Shown here one piece after another: positions 53,251 through 62,092 of a DNA stretch of 64,000 nt. Numbering within the stretch: the first letter of the stretch is position 1; each line of letters starts with the position of its first letter. Location: positions 310,001 to 374,000 of the forward strand of contig JAHBXN010000004.1 in the NCBI GenBank assembly GCA_019636475.1, in the 5' to 3' direction. The translations under genes and the position numbers were made by a program. The notes under the pieces were generated by a model. It was not told the origin of the DNA, ran no database searches, and worked only from the letters and a program-made list of their open reading frames with translations. The stretch comes from Phycisphaerae bacterium. Lineage in GTDB: Bacteria; Planctomycetota; Phycisphaerae; UBA1845; UTPLA1.

Positions 53251-53652
53251 TCATGCCTGACGGCACACCTCTCGAAGAACGTGTTCTGCCACGAAAATCG
53301 GCGTCCCGCTAGCTACGCCCAATGCAATCGCATCGGACGGACGCGAATCGACCTCGATGAGGCCGCTTTGCATGCGGATGACCAATGTTGCGTAAAACGT
53401 ATGGTTTTTCAAGTCGTTGATTACTATTTTCTCAAGTTCGCCGTGTAGTTTTTCTATCACGTCGGCCAGGAGGTCATGCGTCATCGGGCGGGCCTTTTTG
53501 TAGCCCTTCAGACGACGATCGATGGCGAGTGCTTCCGCGTCGCCGATGACGATAGGGAATTCCCGCTCGCCTCCATGCTCGCGAAGGAAGATGATTTGCT
53601 GGTCGCTCGTGTCCTGTATCACGATGCGAGACAGATCGACAGGCACTTCCAT
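53251..53652 (-). CDS. bifunctional nuclease (BFN/DUF151) domain protein
   Basis: 133 residues from ATG 53652, with GGAGGACG upstream; the 17 residues before it are not needed. The domain matches the BFN/DUF151 family: GEREFPIVIGDAEALAIDRR, RPMTHDLLADVIEKLHGELE, LVIRMQSGLIEVDSRPSDAI and ALGVASGTPIFVAEHVL. The family has been reported with nuclease activity in plants and archaea/bacteria, but the biological role in bacteria is open. Stand-alone form, normal length (about 130-160). It is upstream of the GHMP kinase-like gene and probably cotranscribed. Confidence 0.9.
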   Translation of the reverse strand: MEVPVDLSRIVIQDTSDQQIIFLREHGGEREFPIVIGDAEALAIDRRLKGYKKARPMTHDLLADVIEKLHGELEKIVINDLKNHTFYATLVIRMQSGLIEVDSRPSDAIALGVASGTPIFVAEHVLREVCRQA

Positions 53653-53854
53653 CGCCTCGTCCTCCGTTCGGTAGAGCCTACTCGCATGCCTGAGTAATTT
53701 CAACCCGCGCCGTATTCGGCAAATTTAGAAACGGCCGGAAATTGTACATCGCGGAATTCGTCTCCAGCCCGTTCAAATCAAAAGGAAGTCCGGACAAGCC
53801 AATGGGTGAGATTTGTGGATTTTGAATCCGATCATTCGCGGCCCGGTTCACATT

Positions 53855-55048
53855 TCACAAGCCAGACTCGGACTCGGCGGCCAACGAATCGCCGGCATGC
53901 CCAGAAGAGCTCATCAGTTCAAGCTCCTGTTCAAGACGTTCGGCCTCGCTGCGGTGCGATTCGGCCTGATCCGGATAAAGCACCGAACATGATCTGTGAG
54001 CCTGAGCCCTCGCGAACAGCACGATGGGATCGCAAGGTGAGAGCTCATCCGCCTGCTGGAGAACGCCGAGTGCCGTCTCAAAGTCACCTTCCGCTCGATA
54101 GGCTTCCGCCAGATTGACGTAGCCGTCCACGTCAGACGGATCGATCATGATGACAAACGAGAAGCAGCGCGCCGCCTGTGTCGGATCGCCGTAATCCATG
54201 TAAACGATGCCCAGGTTGAACCAGCCGGCCGCGACGGAAGGCTGCAAGGACGTGAACGCTTCCCAGCCCTGGCGGGCTTCGGCAAGCCGTCCGTCCCGCT
54301 GGGCCAAACTGGCGAGATTGAACCAGGCGCGGACATGGCGAGGCTCCAACTCCACCGCTTTGCGAAAATGTTCGGCGGATTCGGCCAGCCTGCCAAGTCG
54401 GCTTTCGATCACACCCAGGTTGAAATGAGCGGTCGCGTCGCCGGGTTCCTGATTCAGCAGATCGCGGTAGGCCTCACGGGCTTCAGTCAGTCGGCGCGAT
54501 GCGATCAGCGCTGCGGCTCGACCGTGACGGGCGGCGAGGTGGTGTGGCTCGTGGCGCAGCGCTCGGTCGAAAAATTCGATGGCCCGCTGCGGCCGCGGTG
54601 TTTCCAGCAGATGCCATCCTGCGGCGACGCGCCAGGCCGTGGTACCCTCGATATTACTTTTCCATTGAACGACCTGATCGTCGAACTGACGCAGGCGTTT
54701 TTGCGCGTCCGCCAGGACGACGCAGATTTGGTCGCGAAAGCGGCGAGGGATCGATTTTCGTGGGGCGACTTGATCCCGCTGAGGGTTCGGCAAGGAGCGA
54801 CGCGCCGAAGCGCCGGCAACGATCGAGCGTGTTTCATCGGGGCGCGGCTGAGCGGGATTCGCGAATTTTCGAGTGACTCGCTCCGGGGTGGGTGTCGGCA
54901 GATCAAAGGGATCGTCGATTCTTACGACCGTGGGGAGGGGCGGTGCGTCGGTGTCTGCCAGGCGCAAATAGAGCCAGAGGCTTGCCATTGCCGCTCCAAA
55001 CCCGAACAACGTCAGCGGAATCAGCCAGCTCTGCCTCATGGCGTGCAT
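53855..55048 (-). CDS. membrane-anchored TPR-repeat protein
   Basis: 397 residues from ATG 55048 (a second ATG at 55039 is possible). Residues about 5-27 form a membrane segment (LIPLTLFGFGAAMASLWLYL), then a Pro/Arg-rich linker. From about 140 on, six or seven tetratricopeptide-like repeats follow: AIEFFDRALRHEPHHLAARH, AREAYRDLLNQEPGDATAHF, SAEHFRKAVELEPRHVRAWF and WFNLGIVYMDYGDPTQAARC. These repeats build protein-binding surfaces; the N-terminal anchor suggests assembly of an envelope complex. The tail is acidic. Faces divergently from selB with a 360-bp gap. Confidence 0.85.
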   Translation of the reverse strand: MHAMRQSWLIPLTLFGFGAAMASLWLYLRLADTDAPPLPTVVRIDDPFDLPTPTPERVTRKFANPAQPRPDETRSIVAGASARRSLPNPQRDQVAPRKSIPRRFRDQICVVLADAQKRLRQFDDQVVQWKSNIEGTTAWRVAAGWHLLETPRPQRAIEFFDRALRHEPHHLAARHGRAAALIASRRLTEAREAYRDLLNQEPGDATAHFNLGVIESRLGRLAESAEHFRKAVELEPRHVRAWFNLASLAQRDGRLAEARQGWEAFTSLQPSVAAGWFNLGIVYMDYGDPTQAARCFSFVIMIDPSDVDGYVNLAEAYRAEGDFETALGVLQQADELSPCDPIVLFARAQAHRSCSVLYPDQAESHRSEAERLEQELELMSSSGHAGDSLAAESESGL

Positions 55049-55162
55049 CGTGTGAACCTGACGGCAATCTGTCAACGCATCCGCGTCACGGCTGATTTGC
55101 CTGCTTTTTACCCCGGGTATTCGTGGGCGACCCATGCCGCGCCGGAGCGCCGGGCAAGACGA

Positions 55163-55213
55163 TGCAAGGAGCATGTTCGGGCGAGTGAGAAACTCGAACC
55201 GCTGCTCCTTGCA
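55163..55213 (+). promoter_or_regulatory. long hairpin in the selB leader
   Basis: Perfect 11-bp stem TGCAAGGAGCA / TGCTCCTTGCA (55163-55173, 55203-55213) closing a 29-nt interior that itself can pair (GTTCG/CGAAC or CGAGT/ACTCG). It lies about 200 nt upstream of the selB ATG. In E. coli a SECIS-like element in the selAB leader binds SelB and represses the operon; this could be an analogue, which is inference. Confidence 0.5.
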
Positions 55214-55409
55214 ATCCTCTTCCCCACGGGCGGCCGGAACTCCCGGCGATGTGCCGTCGATCAGCCGCCGTGTCCGCGATAGGATATTCGGTTTATGGCC
55301 GTGGGTCACGAGCGCCGGGCAGCCCAGGAAGCTGAAGTCGCATGATCGTTCACCCGCCGCCGAATGCGACATCGACCGCGCAGACGCTAAGCAGGGCTCT
55401 AAATCCGCG

Positions 55410-57335
55410 ATGGCAGGACGCTTTTTCATTCTGGGGACGGCCGGTCACATCGATCATGGCAAATCTTCGCTGGTGAAAGCGCTGACCGGAACCGACCCGG
55501 ACCGCCTCCCCGAAGAGAAGGTCCGCGGGATGACCATCGAGTTGGGCTTCGCCCGGCTTGCGATCGATGATCCCTCTCATGGCGAGTCGATTGAGATCGG
55601 CGTGGTGGATGTGCCGGGGCACGAGCGATTTGTTCGCACGATGGTGGCTGGCGCGAACGGTATCGATGTCGCAATGCTGGTGGTTGCGGCCGATGATGGC
55701 GTGATGCCGCAGACCCGCGAGCACATTGAGATCCTTGAGCTTCTGGCAATTCCGCGCGGGTTGATCGTGCTATCCAAGAAAGACCTTGTGTCGGCCGAGC
55801 GTCTCGGGATCATTCGAGCGCAAATCGCCGATGCGGTGCGCGGGACCTGTCTTGCCGACTGGCCGATGATTGATGCGTCGGCCCGTACGCTCGAGGGATT
55901 GGACGCGATTCGCACGACGCTCGGCGGTTTGACGACGCTGAGCGCTCCGCGCCGGAAATCGGCGGTTTTTCGCCTGGCCATCGATCGCGTCTTCACGATT
56001 CATGGACGAGGGACTGTTGTGACGGGCTCTGTTTTGTCCGGGGAGATTGCACCTGGGGCGGTATTGGAGCTGATGCCTGCCGGAGCGACCTGTCGTGTGC
56101 GTGAGGTGCAATCGCATGGATCCGTTGTCGATGGGGCGGGCAGCGGACAGCGCGCGGCGCTCAATCTGACGGGCGCTGAGAAGTCGGCGGTCGAGCGCGG
56201 CATGGAGTTGGCCACGCCGGGTTATTTGTGCCCGACGCGCTATGTCGATGCGCGCGTTCGGGTGTTGGCGAGGCATGAGAAGCCGGTTGCCTCACATTCA
56301 AATGTGCGAGTTTCAATTGGCACGGTGGAAGCCATGGCGAGACTTGTCGGGATCGGCTGTGATGGGATCGCGCCGGGTGGGACCGGATTTGTCCAGCTTC
56401 GCTTTCATTCTCCGGTCGTCGCGGCATTCGGACAGCGGTTCATCATCCGGAATGAGTCGGCCCGCACGACGATCGGCGGCGGCGAGGTTGTCCGGCCGGT
56501 TAGTCGACGGGTGCGACCGATGCATGGGGACACGCTTGCGGCGATTCAGCGAGCCGCATCGGCAGATTCGCTGGATCGCACTCGGGAAGCCGTTCGACGC
56601 GCCGGATTCGCGGCTTGGTCGTCCTTGCGACTTGCGTGCGAAGTCGGCGTCGAGCCATCAGACGTGCCGGCGATGATTTCGCAACTATCGGCCGCCGGCG
56701 AGCTCGTTTCCATCGGCGGACGTGACGTGCACCGCGAGGTCATCCTGGAAATTGAACGGCGCGTCGAGGCCTACCTGCGGCGACATCATGCGCTCCGGCC
56801 GGGAGAGCCCGGCGTGGCGAAGGATCGATTGACGGGCTGGATCGGCATGAAGTCGTCGCCCGGCGTCGGCCGTGAAATTGTCTCTCGGATGGAAGCAGCC
56901 GGCATCATTGCCATTCGCGGCCCTTATGCGGCGCACCGCGATTTTCGTCCCGCGCTGTCCGCGGAAGATGCCGCAATTATGGCACAACTGGTCAAGGAGA
57001 TCGGGGAGGCCGGCTTCGATCCACCGGAGTGGAGCAAACTAAGGACGATCGCACCGCTGTCCCGGCAGCGGGCGCGGGCGCTCGAAGACCTGGCCAAGAC
57101 CGAACCGGGGCTGATCATGTACGGAGCCGGCGCGTTTATTTCCACCGCCGCGTTTGTACGGTTTCGGGACGCTGTACGGGAACTCAGCGCGAAGAATAAG
57201 CGGTTCAAGCTGGCGGACGTCCGCGATCGGCTGGGACTGACACGGCGTGTCGTTCAGCCGCTCCTCGAACATCTCGATCGATTGCAGTTGACGCGGCGAG
57301 TCGGGGATGAACGGGAATGGGTGGGTGGAACATGA
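55410..57335 (+). CDS. selB: selenocysteine-specific elongation factor SelB
   Basis: 641 residues from ATG 55410. Carries selenocysteyl-tRNA(Sec) to UGA codons next to a SECIS element on the ribosome. GTPase motifs: GHIDHGKSS (12-20), the [10 protein letters not shown] switch I, DVPGHE, and SKKDL (usual NKxD; Ser for Asn is common in SelB). Domains II and III follow, then winged-helix repeats (about 430-640; [40 protein letters not shown]) that bind SECIS RNA. The open frame upstream to 55134 is not part of the gene. selA overlaps its end by 4 bp. selC and selD are not in the window. Confidence 0.94.
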   Translation: MAGRFFILGTAGHIDHGKSSLVKALTGTDPDRLPEEKVRGMTIELGFARLAIDDPSHGESIEIGVVDVPGHERFVRTMVAGANGIDVAMLVVAADDGVMPQTREHIEILELLAIPRGLIVLSKKDLVSAERLGIIRAQIADAVRGTCLADWPMIDASARTLEGLDAIRTTLGGLTTLSAPRRKSAVFRLAIDRVFTIHGRGTVVTGSVLSGEIAPGAVLELMPAGATCRVREVQSHGSVVDGAGSGQRAALNLTGAEKSAVERGMELATPGYLCPTRYVDARVRVLARHEKPVASHSNVRVSIGTVEAMARLVGIGCDGIAPGGTGFVQLRFHSPVVAAFGQRFIIRNESARTTIGGGEVVRPVSRRVRPMHGDTLAAIQRAASADSLDRTREAVRRAGFAAWSSLRLACEVGVEPSDVPAMISQLSAAGELVSIGGRDVHREVILEIERRVEAYLRRHHALRPGEPGVAKDRLTGWIGMKSSPGVGREIVSRMEAAGIIAIRGPYAAHRDFRPALSAEDAAIMAQLVKEIGEAGFDPPEWSKLRTIAPLSRQRARALEDLAKTEPGLIMYGAGAFISTAAFVRFRDAVRELSAKNKRFKLADVRDRLGLTRRVVQPLLEHLDRLQLTRRVGDEREWVGGT

Positions 57336-58825
57336 CGCCTCGACGAAAGAAGACGATGCGCAAGTCGAATTCATCGAAGGCGAGGCCGGCACGGCTTGCG
57401 CGAGCGGACAAAAAAAATAACCGCTCCTCGCGTTTATCGCGCATTCCATCAATGACCGATCTGCTGAGCGCCGTCGCGGCTGACCCGCAGTGGGCGAATG
57501 TGCCGCCGGCCGTCGCGACCTGCGCGCTTCGCGAAACGGTCGCTGAGTTACGCGCGAGGCTGACCTCGTCGGCTACCGCGAAGGATGCCGCTGTCACATC
57601 GGTGGCGGACCTGATACGGGCTGCATGGGCGCGCATTGCGACCCGTCGCGCGCGACGGCTTTCCCGCGTCATCAATGCGACCGGCATCGCGCTTCACACG
57701 GGACTTGGCCGCAGCGTGCTGCCGCGAGAGGCGATTGACCGCATTGCATGCGTGGCCGCCGGCTATTGCAGTCTCGAGATTGACATCGAATCGGGAGAGC
57801 GCGGCCTGCGGGGCGGTTACGTTGAGGAGCTGCTGCGCGAGTTGACGGGCGCCGAGGCGGCGCTGGTCGTTAATAACAATGCGGCGGCGACCGTGCTGAC
57901 GATTCGGGCGATCGCCCATGGGCGGGAGGTCGTCGTCTCTCGCGGGCAACTGATCGAAATCGGCGGATCGTATCGATTGCCGGATGTCATGTCGGCTGGC
58001 GGCGTGACACTGCGCGAAGTCGGCACGACCAACAAGACTCATCTGCGGGATTACGAATCTGCGATCAATGAGCGTACGGCGATGCTGATGCACGTGCATA
58101 CGAGCAATTATCGCGTCGTGGGCTTCTCGGAATGTCCGGCGATCGCCGATCTGGCGAAGCTGGCTCATCGCCGGAAGCTTCCATTGTTCGACGATCTCGG
58201 GAGCGGAGCATTGAACGATGACGCGATCTGGGCTGAGGCGCAAGAGCCAACGGCCGCGGCGAGCCTTCGCTGCGGCGCGGACATCGTGGCGTTCAGCGGT
58301 GACAAGCTCCTTGGGGGGCCGCAGGCCGGCATCCTGCTGGGCCGACGCCGGTTCATTGAGCGATTGCGGCGTGATCCGATGGCGCGGGCGCTTCGTGTCG
58401 GGAAGCTGACGCTGGCTGCGCTGGAAGCCGTGCTTGAACTGTACCACGATCAGGCGGTGGCGAGGCGCCGAATTCCGTTGCTTGCGATGCTCAGTGAAAG
58501 CATGGAATCGCTGACGAACCGCGCGGAGAATCTGGCTCGATCACTGATGGAGGTCGTTCCCGGGGATTCGGTGGAGGTTCGAGAGGATTCAAGCTATGCC
58601 GGAGGCGGATCGCTCCCGGCCTGGCCCCTGCGAACGATGACCGTCCGATGGAAACCGGCGCGAGCCGGTATCGATGCGACGGCCCGGGCGCTTCGCGTCG
58701 GCGAGCCAAGCATTTTGGCACGCGTGAAACGCGGAGCGATCCTGTTTGATGTCAGAACGCTCGGCGAAGAGGAATGCAGTGAAATCGTCGCCTGCATCAG
58801 GCGACTTCAGGCCGGCGGAAGTTAG
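57332..58825 (+). CDS. selA: L-seryl-tRNA(Sec) selenium transferase SelA
   Basis: 497 residues from ATG 57332, which overlaps the selB stop (ATGA); ATG 57317 gives five extra residues. A PLP enzyme that turns seryl-tRNA(Sec) into selenocysteyl-tRNA using selenophosphate. Features: RVINATGIALHTGLGRSVLP, ALVVNNNAAATVLTIRA, EVGTTNKTHLRDYESAI, LMHVHTSNYRVVGFSE, DDLGSGAL, and the PLP-binding Lys325 in AFSGDKLLGGPQAG. Length is slightly over E. coli SelA (463) because of a Lys/Arg/Ser-rich N-terminal extension of about 35 residues. Its stop codon shares four bases with that of the convergent gene. Confidence 0.95.
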   Translation: MTPRRKKTMRKSNSSKARPARLARADKKNNRSSRLSRIPSMTDLLSAVAADPQWANVPPAVATCALRETVAELRARLTSSATAKDAAVTSVADLIRAAWARIATRRARRLSRVINATGIALHTGLGRSVLPREAIDRIACVAAGYCSLEIDIESGERGLRGGYVEELLRELTGAEAALVVNNNAAATVLTIRAIAHGREVVVSRGQLIEIGGSYRLPDVMSAGGVTLREVGTTNKTHLRDYESAINERTAMLMHVHTSNYRVVGFSECPAIADLAKLAHRRKLPLFDDLGSGALNDDAIWAEAQEPTAAASLRCGADIVAFSGDKLLGGPQAGILLGRRRFIERLRRDPMARALRVGKLTLAALEAVLELYHDQAVARRRIPLLAMLSESMESLTNRAENLARSLMEVVPGDSVEVREDSSYAGGGSLPAWPLRTMTVRWKPARAGIDATARALRVGEPSILARVKRGAILFDVRTLGEEECSEIVACIRRLQAGGS

Positions 58826-60198
58826 TCGTCATCATCATCATCCTTGTCTTTGCTCTTTCGCTTCTTCTTATCCTTGTCATTGCCGTCGCCGTCGTCGCTG
58901 GCACTAAGGAGGCCGCCGGACAGTCGCCGATCCTGGATCGGAATGATTCGATCCATGTGGGCGTTGAGGCGATCCTTGGCGGCGATATAAGTCTCCAGCT
59001 TGTCCTCGTCGACCTTTCGCGCGCTGACGCACTGCCGGTAGATATCAAGCGCTCGTGTGCGGTCGCCGATCATTTCGTGGATCAGGCCAAGAGTGAACAG
59101 CAAGTCCGTTTCCTTTTGTTTCTTCTCATAGGCTCGTTCGAGAACCCGGATAGCGCCGTCATAGTCGTCGGCCCGCATCATCCGAATGGCCGGCTCCGCA
59201 TCCTTGCCGCGAATCTCCACGGGATAGATGTAAGTTGCGCGAACCGGCGCGATCATGCTGACGAACTCGCGCGACGCCCGCTCAATCAACTCGCCGATGA
59301 AATGGTCAACGGGGTCGAGGTCCGCTGCGTCCATCCGGCTGCCAAACATGAATTGCGGTTTCGATTTGTCGCGCTTCTGGAAAACTGGCGGCGTGTGCCG
59401 AACCAGGGCTTCTCCGGTTCGGGCATCGACGAGCGTGTATGAACACTGGACGGTCAAATCGCGGCAGATCTCCTCGATTGTCTTGCGCGGGAATTCCGGC
59501 CCGCCTCGAACCGGCATTGGCCGAGCGCGATAGGGATTGTTCGGCCCTCGATGGTAGGGGCTCCGATACTGGCGAGGCGGCCCGGCGGGCCCGCCCCCGA
59601 GAATTCCGCCCCAGTCGACCTTTGTTGTTCGCGTTCGCCTGTAGTCGATGGAGATCTTGATTCGGCTCATGATCAGCGCGTCGACGGCGAGCAATTTGCC
59701 GGCTGTCGCCGCGGAATCGCCTTCCACGATGCCGACGAGCTGCATATCCTTCTCGGCCAGAATCGGCCGCGTCGAACGCCGGTCAACGACTCTCAACGCA
59801 CCGATTGCCGGATTGCCTCCGGTCTCATTGGAGCCGCTTTGCACCATGGACTCGATCATGTCCGCGGCGATCTGTTGCCACTTTCGCTCGCGCGCATCGC
59901 GGCGCTCCTCGTCGCACTCAACACCGACATCCATGACTGCCACGGTTCTGACATATTCCGGTGGCGGGCGTGACGGCGCGAGCAGATAGGAAATCGCCAT
60001 TCGCTGCCGCTCTCCAGCCTGGACCGTCGGGGTTTCGACCTTCTCAGCGGCCACCGCCGCGAGCGCGACCCACAGAAGCGCGGAGCTGTTCCCGCGGCGC
60101 TGCCGGGCGGCCGCGGTATCGGCGTTGAGACGATGAATATCCTGATTTGCCGGCAAATACTCGCGTTCAAGCCGCTGGGGTATTTTTTTACGCGTCAT
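58822..60198 (-). CDS. CsgG-like domain protein with TPR and acidic tail
   Basis: 458 residues from ATG 60198; a stretch at 37-53 (SSALLWVALAAVAAE) may be a weak membrane segment. The domain about 85-210 resembles CsgG/LpoB/FlgO-like periplasmic proteins: VRTVAVMDVGVECDEERRDA then WQQIAADMIESMVQSG, ALRVVDRRSTRPILAEKDMQ and GKLLAVDALIMSRIKISI. A Pro/Arg/Gly loop (PPRQYRSPYHRGPNNPYRAR) follows, then a short TPR region (about 365-425, AIRVLERAYEKKQKETDLLF). The C-terminus is KDKKKRKSKDKDDDDDD, highly charged. Likely an envelope assembly factor. It converges on selA with a shared TTAG at the stops. Confidence 0.75.
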   Translation of the reverse strand: MTRKKIPQRLEREYLPANQDIHRLNADTAAARQRRGNSSALLWVALAAVAAEKVETPTVQAGERQRMAISYLLAPSRPPPEYVRTVAVMDVGVECDEERRDARERKWQQIAADMIESMVQSGSNETGGNPAIGALRVVDRRSTRPILAEKDMQLVGIVEGDSAATAGKLLAVDALIMSRIKISIDYRRTRTTKVDWGGILGGGPAGPPRQYRSPYHRGPNNPYRARPMPVRGGPEFPRKTIEEICRDLTVQCSYTLVDARTGEALVRHTPPVFQKRDKSKPQFMFGSRMDAADLDPVDHFIGELIERASREFVSMIAPVRATYIYPVEIRGKDAEPAIRMMRADDYDGAIRVLERAYEKKQKETDLLFTLGLIHEMIGDRTRALDIYRQCVSARKVDEDKLETYIAAKDRLNAHMDRIIPIQDRRLSGGLLSASDDGDGNDKDKKKRKSKDKDDDDDD

Positions 60199-60337
60199 AA
60201 GTACCGCCTTGTCATGGGTTCTATAGATTTCAATTGTCGGACCATTCCAAATCGACCCGCCGGAACAGGCATCCGATCCACCGCGCTCACCGAAGTTTAC
60301 TCTATCCATGACAGCCCGGCCTCAACGAGGTTGGCGA

Positions 60338-61870
60338 TCAATCAGGGTCTTCGAGGTCCTTGGCGCCCGGATTGTCGAATTCGTTCGAGTCACTGCCCTT
60401 TGCGGCCATGGATTTGCCTCGGGAAAGTTCCCGGAGCCGACGGCATTCGGCGACATACGCTCGCGTCACCGGTGTGGTTTCGCCGCTCATGCGAATGCGA
60501 CCTTCGTCGATCCAGATCGCGCGCGTCGCAACCTGTCGGATAAGGTCCATGCTGTGGCTCGCGATCACGACCGTTTTGTTTGCCTTCTGGAAGCGATCGA
60601 GAATCGAGCCGGCTTTTTTCTGAAAGTAATCGTCACCCACCGTCAGAACCTCATCGAGGATGAGTACATCGGGATCGATGTTTACCGCGATCGAGAACCC
60701 AAGCCTTCCACGCATTCCGGCGGAATACGTGCGCACGGGGGCGTCGATGAATTCGCCCAATTCGCTGAATGCAATGATCTGATCGAGGCGCTGAGCGATC
60801 TCCCGCTCTGACAGACCCAGTATCGAGCCGTTCAGGAATATATTCTCGCGCCCGCTGAGCTGAGAGTTGAATCCCACGCCAAAGCTCAGAAGGCATCCGA
60901 CCTTGCCTTTGACGGCGATACGCCCGCGATCCGGCGTGAGAATGCCAGCAAGGGATTTCAGCAGCGTGGTCTTGCCCGAACCGTTGCGACCGATCACGCC
61001 GATCGTGTCGCCGGGATAGGCTGCGAAGTCAATCCCTCGAAGCGCCCAGAACTCGCGACGCAGCGAATTGCCGCCTTTGGAGAAACCCGCGCGCAGCGCG
61101 GTCGAGATGCCCTCTCGCAAGGTCGCCTGCCTTCGATGAAAGCGAATCAGGAATCGGACCCATGCATTCTGAGCCACGATGACGGGAGGCAGAAGAAAAC
61201 GGCGGATGAATGCCGGACAAGTTGTTTTCGCGGCGTTCGCACCGGACGTGATGAAATCCAGCATGTCGTAGTAGCACGCACGACGCGATATCTGGCCCGT
61301 CAGACACTCAGGATCTTCGAGTGCGATCTGTACAAAACCGGGGACCGATCTGGAACCGTTTGCCGAACGCCAACCCTCGATGAACCGGATCAGCGCCGTA
61401 TGTTTGTCGTGGGAAGACAGTTCATAACGCTGCGTTGTTGACGAGCCGTCGGTTGCGTCGGATTTGTTACTGTTCAATGCCGCGAGCGCGCAGTAGATCG
61501 CCAGGCTTCGCAGGAGGATCCGAATGCGGTCGGTCTGCATCGCGCCGGAGGCCGATTGGGCAGCGGACGCATCCAGCTCACGCGCTTGCACGGCGATGTC
61601 GCGCAGCAGCAATCGTGCGGTGGCCCAGTTGATTGACAAACTCGACATGTCGGGGGACTTCGCCGGCCAGTTCTCACCGCGATAGATCGACTCCAGCCAG
61701 TTTCTGAGCGACCCCACTTCGGGTTTGTCAGCAGTCGGTGCAGGGCTGGACAGATGGGTCTCAACCTCATCAAGCAGTTGTTCAAGGGTGCGTGGCGACG
61801 GACTCGTGGAAGCCGATTGCGGCTCAGTCGGCACGATGAGGTCCGATGGGTTGGTGGAGTCGCCGGTCAT
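60338..61870 (-). CDS. ABC transporter ATP-binding protein, polysaccharide export type
   Basis: 510 residues from ATG 61870; longer frames upstream look non-coding. The ATPase domain (about 275-480) has Walker A GRNGSGKTTLL (294-304), GKVGCLLSFGVGFNSQLSGR, the signature TYSAGMRGRL, Walker B VLILDE and the H-loop IASHSMD. This pattern and the G(V/I)GFxxxLSGxENI block match Wzt/TagH/KpsT-like ATPases that export O-antigen, teichoic acid or capsule. Unusually, about 240 residues precede the ATPase (LLDEVETHLSSPAPT... and ARLLLRDIAVQARELD), without a recognised domain. No permease is adjacent. It is divergent from the heparinase-like gene. Confidence 0.88.
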   Translation of the reverse strand: MTGDSTNPSDLIVPTEPQSASTSPSPRTLEQLLDEVETHLSSPAPTADKPEVGSLRNWLESIYRGENWPAKSPDMSSLSINWATARLLLRDIAVQARELDASAAQSASGAMQTDRIRILLRSLAIYCALAALNSNKSDATDGSSTTQRYELSSHDKHTALIRFIEGWRSANGSRSVPGFVQIALEDPECLTGQISRRACYYDMLDFITSGANAAKTTCPAFIRRFLLPPVIVAQNAWVRFLIRFHRRQATLREGISTALRAGFSKGGNSLRREFWALRGIDFAAYPGDTIGVIGRNGSGKTTLLKSLAGILTPDRGRIAVKGKVGCLLSFGVGFNSQLSGRENIFLNGSILGLSEREIAQRLDQIIAFSELGEFIDAPVRTYSAGMRGRLGFSIAVNIDPDVLILDEVLTVGDDYFQKKAGSILDRFQKANKTVVIASHSMDLIRQVATRAIWIDEGRIRMSGETTPVTRAYVAECRRLRELSRGKSMAAKGSDSNEFDNPGAKDLEDPD

Positions 61871-62009
61871 AGGATTGCGGAAAACAGGATAGGTCAGGTG
61901 GTGATGATTCGCCAGTGCTCGATGGTCCAAAGTGATGGCAACGGCCGCCCATCTTTTTCCGGAATATTCACTCGCTCCCATCCGGCGCCGTGGCGCCTGC
62001 CATTGAGTG

Positions 62010-62038
62010 TTGCCCGACATGCCGCCCAGTTATAGAAT
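62010..62038 (+). promoter_or_regulatory. promoter of the heparinase-like gene
   Basis: TTGCCC (62010-62015, four of six), 17 bp, TAGAAT (62033-62038, five of six). Transcription near 62045 would give a leader of about 48 nt to the ATG at 62093. Confidence 0.45.
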
Positions 62039-62092
62039 CGGAGGCGGTGTCCAGCACATTCGAGAGTCCGCCGAACCGAATTTTAAGCATTG

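Noticed and set aside
55134-55409. tRNA(Sec) gene or N-terminal extension of SelB
   Set aside because: The hairpin region lacks a TCA anticodon arm and a fitting T-arm, and the open frame before the SelB ATG has no family sequence.
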